This document shows positions 1 to 11,800 of a stretch of 64,000 bases of DNA, one piece after another. The notes beneath the pieces were generated by a model. The model saw only the letters and a list, made by a program, of their open reading frames with translations, had not been told where the DNA came from and ran no database searches. The stretch lies in the NCBI GenBank assembly GCA_021399435.1, contig JAJTUP010000006.1, positions 1,736,001 to 1,800,000 of the forward strand, written 5' to 3'. Positions within the stretch are counted from its first letter, which is position 1, and each line of letters opens with the position of its first letter. This stretch comes from Diaporthe sp. PMI_573. Taxonomy: Eukaryota > Ascomycota > Sordariomycetes > Diaporthales > Diaporthaceae. A program made the position numbers and the translations under genes.

Positions 1-1
1 C

Positions 2-298
2 GGATACCTCTGCCATGACCTTGAACTCTTCGTTACCCATGAGCCCTGTGTGATGTGCTCCATGGCGATTCTACACTCACGCATGGGCAAGGTCGTCTTC
101 AGCGAGCGAATGACTCTGACCGGCGGCATGACATCGGAGGTCCGTGGACACAATCAGCCACACTTAGCAGAGCTTGGCGGAGGTCACGGTCTCGGGCTCT
201 TCTGGCGCAGAGAGCTGAATTGGAGTTTGGTTGCATGGGAGTGGGAGGGCAAGAAGTGCGTCCCACAGCACGAGGTTCACCCCACAGTTCATGCTTGA
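2..298 (+). CDS. TAD3: tRNA-specific adenosine-34 deaminase subunit Tad3, 3' end only
   Basis: C-terminal part of the Tad3 (ADAT3) subunit, which pairs with Tad2 to convert adenosine to inosine at the wobble position of tRNA anticodons. The frame is open from base 2 to a TGA at 296-298, giving about 98 residues. It shows the zinc-binding cytidine-deaminase motif as HEPCVMCSMAILHSR, and near the end the ADAT3-like block GGHGLGLFWRRELNW followed by AWEWEG. The first catalytic histidine motif, which is degenerate in Tad3 (no proton-shuttling glutamate), lies upstream of the window and cannot be checked. The gene is cut by the window edge, so its start, any introns and full length are unknown. 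Tad2 is a less likely alternative because the long tail after PCxxC fits Tad3. Confidence 0.8.
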   Translation, partial: GYLCHDLELFVTHEPCVMCSMAILHSRMGKVVFSERMTLTGGMTSEVRGHNQPHLAELGGGHGLGLFWRRELNWSLVAWEWEGKKCVPQHEVHPTVHA

Positions 299-1810
299 CG
301 TGCACAGAATTGCAACCGGAACACTACCAAACAGGGGGAAGACTACGAAGGAAGAGAATCTCGTGGACGGTGCTAGTCATCGCTCTCACTCAGCCTACAA
401 GCCCTCGAGGTGAGAACTCCCAACTTTTGGGTGGATCACGAGCGGTACCAGGCTTCTGGTGAAGGGGTTTCCAGCCAGAGTTTCAGTGATACTCTATTTA
501 GGGCTCCGTTCGAGCTGCGGGCTAGAACAACAGTATCCCACTACCGATAAGGGAAGCAAGCCCTGCAATTGTTGCTCCACTGCAGCAGAAATGTTTGTGC
601 GAGAGCCGCTTGAGGCTATTCATCCCAAGGAAGAAATTATGGCTCGATACTGAAAGCACTTCAAACAAGATTCGGGCTGGGTACAACTGCCCTGTCGTCA
701 CTGGACCTTATAGCTGCTGGGAGAGCCTGCCCCTGTCCAAATCGGATCTGGAGGCTTGTGGGGAATTAGAACCATCAGTTTCACGGTCGAGGTGGACATG
801 ACCATACTTAGATAGTCGGCTTATGGAGGGTGAGCCACTGGTCGTAGAACCAAAAACAGCATCAAAAGCGCGCCAGGTTTCTCAGTCCAGTGGCAGCCGC
901 CGGTAGTTGCTCAGTGAGAAGCCTTGAGGCCAGTTCCGCAATAAATCAAAGGCAGACATAACCTGAAAACCTCCAATAAACCCTCGTCAGTTCCAATGCA
1001 TTCGAGATAGCGAGTATCTCGTGTCTACACTTGTATGCTGGTCAGAGGCAGTTGGGTGGGTAAGTAGATTGAGTGACAGAAGGACAGGACCACCACCGGA
1101 GGTGGAGAGATTTTTCAGTAGTCCAGCAATACTTGTTGTTTTACTTTCTAACACGAGGCTTCAAAACGATACCTGGATAGACAAGGCTCCGTCTCTATCT
1201 GGTTTGGTTTGGTTTCTTCTCTTAGCATTTACTTCCTCCTCGGTAGCACCACCAACTGATCTCGCCGATCAGCATTCATGTGAGGCCATTTCTCCGGCCC
1301 TGTGGCCTGTTGTTTCTTTACCTATCAAGACAATTTTGCTGCTTGAAACCAAGATCACAACTTGGTCGAGTGCATTAGGTGGTTGATCTTGAACAGATAA
1401 CAAGTATCCCAGCAGGAGCTGTGGGCTTTCTGTTTGGTCGATAAATTCCTGTGTACATATTTGCGGGGGCCCCTCCCCCCTCCAACCCGGCATTAACCCA
1501 ACAACCAGCACAGACGCCGATGCTGAAGGGGCAACGACTTGTCTGGAGCATTTGTGAAAGCTGCTCGCGACGGACGCGACCTCGGACGCGATTATCTGCG
1601 GCCTTTTCCACCAGTATCGACAAAGGCGTGCCACAGATAACCCCCCTTCATTGTCCCCGACCTGACCCTCTGCGCTGGGGTGCCCTCCGCAGCAGCAGCC
1701 TCTGGCGAACGATCACGTTCTGGATCGAAACATACGAGAGGGTCGAACTTACTCCCACGCAATTACATTCATTCCGCCGACCGGACCGTCTTGCGACACG
1801 CGCAACCACC
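299..1810. other. Intergenic region between TAD3 and the RNase H1 gene
   Basis: About 1.5 kb without a gene I can support. Several open frames of 60-230 codons cross it on both strands, but none has recognisable motifs or a convincing start. The last few hundred bases are presumably the promoter and 5' leader of the RNase H1 gene. Confidence 0.5.
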
Positions 1811-3072
1811 ATGCCCGCAGCAAGAACTAAGAAGGGCGACGCGCCCAACGCCTCAGCAATGTCGAACGAAGCCAGCAAGATGAATCAAGCCTCTATTAAG
1901 CGAAAGCGCAGGCCTGGCGAGCAGAGATACTACGCAGTACGGGCTGGCAAGATCCCCGGTGTCTATATGACCTGGGCTGAGTGCCAGGCCATGACCAACG
2001 GCTTTGCTGGTGCCAACTGTGAGCTTTCTTGCCGATCCTACGTCTCGGACCCCCCCCCCGGCGGACGTTCTCAAAGCCCTGCCCTTTCAGCAGCGACTCT
2101 ATTGCTCCCATCGTTCGTTCCGCCGCTGACCAGGCGATTCTGAGCAGACAAGTCCTTCAGTACGCGCGAAGAGGCCCAACTCTACGCGGCTGGCAAGAAC
2201 CCCAACCCCGGCATCGCACCCACTCGTTTCTACGCAGTCGCGATCGGCAACAAACCAGGCGTATACACGGAATGGAGTGATGCGCAGGCTGCTTATGTGG
2301 GCGTCAAGGCGCCCAAGTACAAGAAGTTCGATTCACGGGAGGCGGCTGAAGAGTGGATTCAGAGCATCCGGCTGAGTGCTGGCCCGGCGCCCGAGGAGAC
2401 GTTCGACTTTAAGGATGAGGACGGCGATGAGGACGACGAGGAAGAGGAGGCGGGGCTGAGCCCTGCAGCGAAGAGGACCAAGCTGTCGAGCGATGAGATC
2501 GCTCTGGCCATCACGGGAGAGACCGTGGAGGATCTACTCGAGATCTACACCGATGGCAGCACCCTTTCAAACGGGCAGACAGGAGCTGTGGCAGGCGTCG
2601 GTGTGTTCTTCGGCGACGGCGACCCGAGGTACGTAACAACGTCCGGATCCAGCTACCTCGCCCTCCATCGTGTGAAACCTGCCTGACATCGCGCAGGAAC
2701 ATTTCCGAGCGACTGTCAGGAACGCCCCAGACTAACCAGCGCGCTGAGCTGACGGCAATCCTGCGGGCACTCGAGACGGTCCCCTTGGACCAAGGAGTAA
2801 TGATCTGGTCCGACTCTATGTACGCTATAAACTGTGTAACGGAGTGGTTTGTCAAGTGGGAAAAGAATGGCTGGAAGACGCACAAAGGGCAGGTGCAGAA
2901 TCGCGATCTCGTCGAGGCAGTCCTCATCAAGATACGGGAGCGCGAGAGCCACGGAACGACGACGCTGATCAAGTGGATCAAGGGCCACGAGTCGAGCGCC
3001 GGAAACATCTCGGCGGACAAGCTCGCCGTCGGTGGCGCGAACATGGCCAAGTCGGGCAGGGGACGTCGTTGA
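1811..3072 (+). CDS. RNH1: Ribonuclease H1 with two N-terminal hybrid-binding domains
   Basis: RNase H1 cleaves the RNA strand of RNA:DNA hybrids (R-loops, primers) in nucleus and/or mitochondria. My model has three exons, 1811-2018, 2148-2628 and 2697-3072, encoding 354 residues; both introns have GT..AG ends and the first has a CTGAC branch site. Residues about 39-80 and 97-142 are two copies of the RNase H1 hybrid-binding (viroplasmin-like) domain: RYYAVRAGKIPGVYMTW and RFYAVAIGNKPGVYTEW. An acidic linker precedes the catalytic domain (about 200-350). The active-site carboxylates are visible as YTDGS, QRAELTAI and WSDSMYA, plus the late His/Asp pair in WIKGHESSAGNISADKLA. A basic KRKRR stretch near residue 30 could be a nuclear signal. 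The ATG at 1811 is the first in frame and sits next to the conserved domain. Two hybrid-binding domains are usual for fungal RNase H1. Confidence 0.9.
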
Positions 3073-3719
3073 GGGCTGCCTCCCTGGTGGGGATCTTATT
3101 CGACATTCATCATGGCCAAAGGCCTCCGCTCGAACCTTGCGACGCGGATCGCAGGTTAGGAATCTTCTACGGCACACGGATCTCGCAATGTGTCGAGTCT
3201 GGGGACTCGCATACTTCAGGTTTGGAACCCCTCGTTGCCATGACCATGCAGATGCTGAGTATCATATCGGAGAAGCTGGTGCTGTGTGGACTCTTTGGGA
3301 GCACAAGCACGGCCTGCACTGGCTCTAGGGCTTGCAGAGAAAGAAGGAGGTCTTGTGGCTGGACAGTCCTGGCGATCTGGGGTGGTCAGGTCTGCACAAC
3401 ATTTTTTTGGGGCGCGGCGTTGTAGGTTGCGTTTGCCGACATTTTGGCCTCGAGCTACAATTTAGACACGGATTGGCTGTACACAATTACTTGCGCTCAG
3501 GCACATACAAGAACGATTTTTTTTTTCTAACCTTCCAACCGAGGCTTCGACTTGAATATGGTCCGTAAACCATCAACGCGCACCAGCCGTACTAGAGACT
3601 GTCAGTCTGAAGGGGGTGTCTGTTTTCACATACATTATTACAGTAACAGCCACATACTAAAAGAAAATCCGGAACGTTGTTATGGGGCATCTGTAGCTTC
3701 CTCACCTTCCACGCAGTTA
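3073..3719. other. Intergenic region after the RNase H1 gene
   Basis: Contains the presumed 3' untranslated region of the RNase H1 gene and a short poly-T tract near 3517-3526. I see no gene. The N-terminal part of the NHA1-type pseudogene found just downstream is not recognisable here. Confidence 0.5.
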
Positions 3720-3782
3720 CCTATGGAAGGTGGTTCCATAGGAGGTTCTCCCACAGGAGGACATTCTATGCGAGGTTGTCCG
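3720..3782 (-). repeat. Short array of the TCCTATRGGA minisatellite family, reverse orientation
   Basis: On the minus strand the segment reads as about four units such as CCTCCTGTGGGAGAACC and CCTCCTATGGAACCACC. They match the longer arrays at 25182-25272, 29262-29410, 33540-33750 and 59519-59716. The array ends where recognisable NHA1-type coding sequence begins. Confidence 0.6.
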
Positions 3783-5233
3783 GGGTGAATGATGGTTTGA
3801 GACACCCCTTCCTGTTCCTCGCCCTGTGCATCATCAAATACACTGACAATGGAGCCAAGTCGACACCGGGAGGTATCAAGATGGCAATGGGCATGTAGTT
3901 CAGTGAGAACTTGGGCTATACGAACATCTTGTCGGTTGTCTATGGCGCTTCTATGGGATGGGTCGCGAAGGGGCTCCTGCACTGTGAGGAGTGACCCCAA
4001 AGTCTGGCACTCATCTATTTTTGCGCATTATCACTGACCGACATTAAGGGGCCGAGAAGCATAATTTCGTTGACCGCGAGAGTTTCCTCGTCTTTATCTT
4101 CTCGCTCGCTCTCTCCATCACCGACGCATGTGGCATGATCGGAACAGATGAGCATGTATCCTGCATATCCCGCATATCCTGCTGCCCCAGCTGAGTACGA
4201 AGGCTCATCACGATCAACAGCGTCCTGGCATGCTTCATTGCGGGCATTGCTTTCACTTGGGGCGACTGGTTCTGAGTGCAGACTCTGGGGGACTCCCTCC
4301 AGCCCACTGTCAACATGCTTCTAAATATCGGCATCTTCATGTGGTGTGGTACGGCTGCTCCTTGGGGCAAGTTCCTGGCTAAAGACGTGATCCTACTCTA
4401 CCGGCTTATACCCTTAGCCGTCCTGGCCTTAATCTTCTGGACGTTACCCTAGGTATATGCTATTTACAAAAAGATTCCCTGGATCCAACACGCTCGGCAA
4501 GCTGTATTTGCCCGTTTCTTCGGCCTAATTAGGGTGTCTACTATCTTCTACTTATGTATCACTCGTGAACTTTTGGACATACTGAAAGAGGATGATGGGA
4601 GGCTATGGCCTGATTGTAAGTAAGCCCCCCCCCCAACCTTGACACCCCGGGGAAAAGTAAATGGCTCAGAATCCAGAGGCTGTCTAACAATGTCTTTTCT
4701 CTGTCCTCCCTTCCAGAAACGGAAACGGTTAATCTCAGATCTCTTAGTAAACCAGTTGCCGGAAGCTGTACTTGTAGTCGTTTAGTTTTTCTACATTTGC
4801 AGTGTGACAAGTCCAAACCCTCTCCATTCAGCTTGAGCTCGTTACACAACCTGGTCCTAATAACAAGCCCATGCAGGCAGTCCATGGTCTAAGCATACCT
4901 CTAGGCAAGCTTGGGTATTATCTACCAAGGACCATCTCTCGGAGCATCACCGAAAACACCGACGCCGCTGTACCTTCGAGTATCAGAGGCCGCTTGGATA
5001 ACATCTCTCTACGCCCACCGACCTTCTCTACATCACGTCGCAATTCTCTAAGCTGTGATCGACAGGGCTCGTCTGAACCGGGTAGCCGGGAGGCGTCTCT
5101 TGTTAGCCCCGTTAGGACTGTTTGGCGCACCGGTGTGACAGTCATTCCAACGGAACCCCTTCCGACGCAGCAAGGTCAGCAGATACAATCTCCTCCAGAG
5201 CGCCCCAGGCCACCGGTCGTCTCGTGCGACTAG
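3767..5233 (+). pseudogene. Na+/H+ antiporter (NHA1/SOD2 type) pseudogene, 5'-truncated
   Basis: Broken copy of a plasma-membrane Na+(K+)/H+ antiporter of the fungal NHA1 family. Recognisable blocks in order are LSGVNDGLRHPFLFLAL, AEKHNFVDRESFLVF, CGMIGTDE, ACFIAGIAFTWGDWF, DSLQPTVNMLLNIGIFMW, YRLIPLAVLALIF and, near 4880, HGLSIPLGKLGYYLPRTIS. In-frame stops occur at 3896-3898 (TAG), 4273-4275 (TGA), 4450-4452 (TAG) and 4783-4785 (TAG). In context they replace Trp, Arg, Trp and Trp, so each is one G:C to A:T transition. Introns appear retained: removing about 3992-4045 joins LLH to WAEKHN with a Trp codon across the splice. This was therefore a genomic copy, not a processed one. The first 150-200 residues of the family are missing upstream. 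The tail after 4900 is Ser/Pro-rich, as is usual for fungal NHA1 C-termini. Family assignment is from memory of conserved blocks. Confidence 0.8.
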
Positions 5234-8200
5234 CTTAGTAGCGAGAGAGGTAGACAGTGGTGCGTGCTCCTCTGCCGCCGCCGCCCGCCCCTCGGCCCGC
5301 TCCAGGACCAGTGAGCCGCACGATACGGTTTCCTGATGACACCACGTGATTATGAAAGTTGAAGAACGGAGCAGTTGCTCTAGTCGACCGGACCAAGATT
5401 CTTGTGCCGGTGCCAGATTGCCGAGCCATCTGGACAGGCCGAGACAGAACACTGCTGCGGGTCATGTTCCCGCGCTCTGGCATCTGGGAGCCGCTTGACG
5501 AGAAGACTTTGAAGGTAGGAAGCCATCTTGGCCTGCTCTGGGCACTGCATGGGGTTGCTTAGCAGCCGTAAATGTGTGCAAGGTGAGAAGCTGCCGGCGG
5601 ACATTTGGCGCATTGGAGGCCGGTACGTCGAGAATGAACGCCAACTGCAACATCATTCAGCTCCCGTCGGCTGGGGGGAGGGCTGCCGATGCAGCATCAT
5701 GTACGGCCAGGAGCCACAATGATTTCCAATTTGCAGGCACTGTATGGTCATAGTTGATCATGCACGCGCAAGCTCCAGCCTAGCTCCCAAGAACAAGCTC
5801 CTAGTTATTTTCGTCGTCGTCCAAGTATTAGTTGGGGAACGCCGGCCTGGGCCCGGTCGGGTCCGGCAAGTTAGAGCGCCAGAGTTAATGTGCAGCCATT
5901 CGCGTCAACGTCCATGCAAGTTGGAACATCTGCCCGTTCTCTCTGCCAGGATGCCCTTGGATGTGGATGCGCGGGATATAGGCGCAACTCGTCACTCAGA
6001 TGTGGCTCTCGCTCTAATGTGGTGGAAAGCACTGGTAGCTACCGTGTAGAGCAGCAGTTAGTCACCGGACACACCGTCGTTGTCAATGGCTGGGCAAGAC
6101 ATACACACGAAGACATACACACACACACCACTCTGCCACTAGGCAGCTGGGCAGTTGCTGGGTCGAAAGGGGTCTAGAGCAATACCACTTTGGGACGTGC
6201 TGTGATGGCCACTGGCAGTTCGCAAAACAATGCCCAGTTCAAGCGACCGACCGCGATCAGGGCTGGCGAGCGAGCGGGAGTTTGGTCGTGGAATTCAATC
6301 CCGGATGGTTTAGTTAGTGCCAGACCGGAACGCACGGCCGCCTGCAAAAGGGTCACCACTCATGCAGGCCCTGCATGCCAGGCGGGGGAGCATCACGCCT
6401 GAACAGCTTTGTGCGAGAGTTCGGCCGGCGAAATAATGGCAAGGTGTTGGGGATCGGGCGGGACTGGATGATGCATAGGGGGCCGATGCGCAAGGGCAGC
6501 ATGGAGCTGCAAGTTGGGTGAGGGGGATACGAGCCTCCTCATCCTGCTCCTCCTCCTCCTCCCCTCCCTGCCCTGAACAGCCCGGGCGGAGAAAGCCCAC
6601 AGCCACAACTGCAGCAGTTGCAGCAGCAGTTGCAGCAGCGATGTCGGTCGGTCTGATAATGCACACAAGGCTGCTGCGTGACCATGTCCGGGAGCGACGG
6701 TGACTTCAAATCTCGTCGACCTGCAAATGCTGTATGCCGCGCCGTGCCCGTGTGGCCGCACAGGCTCATCGTCCAGGCAGGCAGGCAGGCAGACAATACC
6801 CGTCGACGGAGATCAGCTGCAGCTGGCAGCCAGCGGGACAGGCAAGTGGGCCGTTGCACGGCATTGCGAAGAGTTGTACTGCATATGCCGGATGCATGGC
6901 CTACAGCCTGCGTGACGGGGCTGGCCACCTGGGCATGCACACAGGGACATCATCAAGCAGGCAGGGCACAGATATACGCACACACGCACATCATAGGCAG
7001 GTAATGCAGGTAATGCACCTTCGGGGCCAGGAAGGTTTGCTGGCGTGCGTTGCAATATAACACAGTACCTGCATGTAATCATGAACACTAGGGCGTGTGA
7101 GCAGCGCAACAACGTTTTCTAGGTGTGGGCAGGCAAGGACGACAAGATAGGCCCCCTCGCCCCCGCCCCCCGGCACCGGCAAGATGAGAGGGAAGAAGAA
7201 GAAGAAAAAGCAAAGTGCAGTCTCAGAGACAACGGTTGCAAAAAGGGAGGCAATAGACATGACACGGACGGAAGATGCCATTCTGGCCGTCCCCATGGGG
7301 AATGCAGGTATAAGAATCAAAGATATCCATCGACAAAAGGGTCTCAGAAGTCAGAGCCCCCCGGCGTGCCAGGGTCCTGGACCAGCAATCTGTCGGGTAT
7401 CCAGGCACCTAGGTACCGATTCCTCAACCTCAGGCGGATGGGAATCTGTAGACTAATCATCGTGGAGACGGGGTCGCAGTAGCCCTTTTTATTCTTGCTG
7501 CCGCGACGCTAACAGGTTGACCAACTCCACTCTTGACTTGTCCATGTTCTAACAGTACATATGTTCCAAGACCTGTGTGTGCATCTTGTCTTGCCCGGCT
7601 CCTCATCCTAACCAGCCAGACCGTCATATGCCGTTGAGGAGGCCGCAATCTCGGTAGGTTCTGGTCAGTCACCTCTAAACGGCCGGGACCAGATAACGGT
7701 GGATAGATAGAAGAGATATAGATGGCCGGTCTGGCAGTCAGTCAGTCAGTCAGTCAGTCAGTCAGTCAGTCAGTCAGTCAGTCAGTCGGTCACTCCCTTG
7801 TCTCTGCCGCTCATTGCTGTCCCAAAGGGGTGAAAAATGGAACACACAAATTCTTGCTTGTTCTGAATGATGCCCTATCGAATTGAGAAAACGCCCATCC
7901 ATCCGCAACTTGGATGGGTAAGAAGCCCGTCTCCGGTGCATCTGTAGATACGGTACGTGTAAGTGAGAGGAGTAGATAGAAACTAGATGGTTTATTAGCA
8001 GGTCCATCTACACAGTACTGCACATAGTGGGCAGTGCAGCCGGGGAGACGCCCCCTCCCCAGGCCAGGGTTCCATCATGAGTACCAAGTACCTAGGTACC
8101 TAGGTAGCTAGCTACCCGTGCCTGCTCGCGACCCGCGCTAGACGGAATCTGGCCTGGAGTACTTGGTTAGCATTGCAGCCACGCTCCTGCTGCGTACAAC

Positions 8201-8806
8201 ACCTGCAACCTGCGAGGGTCCACGGCCCAATGGCCCAGAGCCCACCTGGTCCAGATCCAAGGTCCCCTGTCCCCAGTTATTTACCGCCCCCCGAGCATTC
8301 CCAACCTGCCAGACAGCCCGTCCATCCATACAGCGCTGCTGCTGCGTGCCCCGAGTCTCCACTAGCCTGCCCGCTGTTCGCGCTGTCTGGTGCTGTGGCT
8401 CGCAGTTGCTGTGCGGGCTGCCCTCCATCCCAGGAAATCTCCTCCGCCTCGCTCTGCCCTGTCATCCATTCTTATTCCCAAAAACGCCACTTGACTCTTC
8501 CCACATCGCTACTCTACACACCCGTACCCCGACACCTCCCCACCGCTGCTTCCCACAGACCACGCCGACGCCAAACGGCAGCGACGGCAGCCACCGCACT
8601 CAATCCGACGCCCAATTGATTGAGGAAACAATCAAGTCGCGCATCCGCTGGACAACAGACGCCCGGATACCAGCCAGGCAGCCAGGCAGCCAGCCCAGCC
8701 CAGCTCCTGTTTCCTGTATCCCACACCAGGCAACACGCTGCTGAGTCGGGAGCCAGGTCGGACACAGTCCGACTGACGACGCCCTGCACCGCATTCCTCG
8801 CTGGTC
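5234..8806. other. Long gene-free region upstream of the MGA2/SPT23 gene
   Basis: About 3.6 kb with no supported gene. It holds simple repeats: a CA-rich run near 6107-6132, GCA-rich runs near 6600-6650, a GGCA run near 6777-6790, the CAGT microsatellite at 7735-7787, and a small palindromic cluster of CTAGGTAC units near 8089-8115. The last kilobase is pyrimidine-rich and is probably the promoter and long 5' leader of the gene that starts at 8807. Confidence 0.5.
7735..7787. repeat. (CAGT)n microsatellite, about 13 copies
   Basis: Perfect tetranucleotide CAGT repeat over roughly 53 bases. A short CAGT run also occurs near 47546-47563. Confidence 0.95.
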
Positions 8807-11800
8807 ATGCCGCCCACCAGTCCCAACGACGGTGTCTCCATGTCCGAGCTCAGCTTCATCAACTACGACGCCTTCTCTGAACTCGACCCAGACCTCAGTC
8901 TCGACGGGTCTGCTGATTTCCTCGACCTGATCCATTCCAACCCCGATCTCTCCCAGCCCAAGGCCCAGGCTGGCCTGCAGACCACACCCGCCCACATCAC
9001 CTCCGCACCCTCACCCACCGCCTCCGACCAAGATTCCGCATCCGACTCATCCACCACACACAGGACCGACAGCTCCACCCTGTCGGCGGCAGCCATGAAC
9101 GGCGGCGATGTCGACATGGCCGGCATGTGGGACCAGCTCGACTCACAGCCCAGGCTTGAATGGGAGGATCATGGTGACTTCGTCGACATCGACAACATGC
9201 CCTCCATCTTTGACAATGCCAGCGGCACCATCAACCCCGCTGCTCTTGATCAGTCTCCGTACGGCGAGCACATAGACATCGGCGACGCACAATTTGCCCC
9301 GAGGCACGACTCCTCCAGCCCGTCAGACAGCAGCCAGAGCCCGATGGCTGCCAACGCCTCAGACGAGTCTCCCCCGGAGGATGCCGAGAATCACAACGTC
9401 TTCTCTTTCAAGGGCTCGCCGCAATCCGTACAATCTCCTTATTCCTACCGTAACAAGCGTCACTCTGTAAGTCCGCAAATTCACCTCATTCCTTCTCGGC
9501 TCACCTTCTCAACGTTCGAAGCAGAACTACTCCCTAAGCAAGTCCATGAACGGCCTTCGCACCGGCGGCTCCAGAGAGGTGTCGCCAGCCTCACATATGG
9601 TATTCAGCCAAGGCTCCTCGCCATCCGCGGTCCCGAGCTTCACTCCTGTCGAGAATGAGATGACCGACTTCAGTGGTCTCCAGCCAGGCAACACTTGGTT
9701 CGGTGCGAACTCGCTATCACCAAACAACACGACCGCCGGCCGGATGGACTTCGCAACGGCTGCACCAAGCGCCGTCAATATGGGCTTTCCGATGATGCAG
9801 CAACCTTCTTTTGCACCCTCGAGGCCCCAGTTGACCATTCACTCGATCCCTCCCAAATCTCGCGTGGAGACCCAGATTCCCATCAAGATGACTCTGTACC
9901 CCGTGCCAGCGGGCGTCAAGAAGATACATCTCCCGCCGCATACTATATCGAAGCCGAAGCTACTGGCGAAACCCCGGCCCGCATCCGCACCAGACACGCT
10001 CGAGCTCTTCACCCAGCTCGTCTGTACCAGCGCTATGGCCAAACCTGGGCTGAAGGACAAGGCCTTGGCTCGTGCTGCGGTGTCCGGCCATCCTGCGGAA
10101 GTGAGGGCAGAGCCAGAGGGTGATGACAAGCCTGAAAATGGCGGAGAGGTGCACATTTGCCCTGGCTGCGTCACGCGAGAGCACAAGCGTGCCAACCGCA
10201 AGAAGGTCAAGAAGCCAGAGGAGGAAGAGAACTGGAAGAAGGACGAGACGAAGAGAGTCATTGTTTTCAACACTCAGGAGGTCAAGGAATGGCAACAGTC
10301 CCCGCCGGAAGAGATCCGGCCCTCCGGAACCATGCAGATCGAGGCGCCGATGCGGATTGCTTGCTACTGTCGCCATCACCATGAGAAACTCGGGTTCCAG
10401 GTCATTTTCACTCTCAAGGATCACCTCGGCCAGGTTATCACGCAGGGGTTGTCCCCTTCAATCATGATCACAGACGATCACAAAACACAGCCTCCGCCGA
10501 ACCCTATCAACCCGATCGTCGCGAGCGATGCCGGCGATCTGTCAGCCGCCGCAGCGGCAGCATCAAGCGGCATTAACGATATGAACGCTATCCAACCGGG
10601 GCACCCATTCCGCCAGTCGCAGTCAACGTCCGATATCCAGGCTTTGAAGCGCAGTGCCAATGCTCTGCAACCTCCACCGATCCATTCCGGCACCTCATCT
10701 CAGCGCACCTCTGCCGTGCCGACCCCGCGAGTCCTCTCGAGACCGCCTTCACCTAGTACAATGGGCCCGTCCGCGAAGAAAAGAAAGTCAAGCGGCGCCA
10801 AGCTGCCGACGACCTTGCACATGACCCGTCTCGAGACGGCGAACTTTGCGCCGCAACCACCAAATAGTCTGCAGAACGGGCAGCCCGGGCCCTCGTCCTC
10901 GACGTCTCCTTTCACGCCACCAAGTACGATATCCTATTCCGACGGTGGCGGCGATGGTAGCTTTATACCAAGCGTGACGGCTACGAACCCGCCATTCCCA
11001 GTGGGACCGCCCACACCGAACAGCAGTGAACACATCGTTTTCCCAGATGCCAATGGCTCCTCGGCTCCTGATAGTATGACAGCCACGCCAATGTATTCTG
11101 CTCCTCCTTCGGCACATACCAGCAGACCGCCAAGTCCAAGCGGGCTAAGAAACGGTGCACTGCAACAACCGCAGCTCAGTCAAGTCGGCCAAATGCTGGC
11201 CCACGGCATTCCCGTGCCTACTCCGTTCCCGAATACCAATCAGCTGAGACAACCGATGCCTATGTCTGTCATCCACAAGGTCATTCCCAACGAGGGTCCA
11301 ACGACAGGCGGAATCGAGGTGACTATACTTGGCTCCGGTTTCTACCAAGGGTTGGATGTCATGTTCGGAGACGCGAAGGCTACTACAACTACGTTCTGGG
11401 GCGAGCAGGCCCTCCACTGTCTCTTGCCACCCTACCATGTGGCCGGAACAGTCCCTGTTAGCCTCAGGGGGCCCAATGGTCAACCTCAGCTCCTACCGTC
11501 CCTGCAAAACAGGCCGCAGGCCACCTTCACCTACAAGGACGACAGTGAAAATCACCTGCTCCGCCTTGCTCTGAATGTGCTTTCAAACAAGCTGACAGGA
11601 AACACTAATGAACTACGCGGCTTCGTCAGTCGGATCATTGACAATTCAAACGGGTCTTTGAACGGCAACAACTTCAACGGTGGTCCCTCGGGCTACAATA
11701 TGAACTTGGAGACAAAACTGCTGCACGTCCTCGATCTATTGGACATGGATGACAGCACCAACAAGGCTCGCCTTAACCTACGCCGAAAGACGGGACACAC

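Noticed and set aside
2049..2058. Runs of 8-10 C or G at several places (for example near 2050, 4626, 13518, 32850, 33047)
   Set aside because: Homopolymers of this length occur by chance or slippage in GC-rich fungal intergenic and intron DNA; no function can be argued.
1451..2143. 230-codon plus-strand frame overlapping the RNase H1 start
   Set aside because: Downstream part is the RNase H1 first exon read on into its intron; the upstream part has no conserved sequence. The ATG at 1811 begins the real protein.
3600..3900. CRISPR-like regularly spaced repeats in the TCCTATRGGA arrays
   Set aside because: Units are contiguous and degenerate with no unique spacers, and the genome is eukaryotic.
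6540..6660. GCA/GGA-rich coding-like frame (poly-Ala/Ser)
   Set aside because: Simple-sequence composition opens frames on all strands; no start, splice or conserved motif supports a gene.
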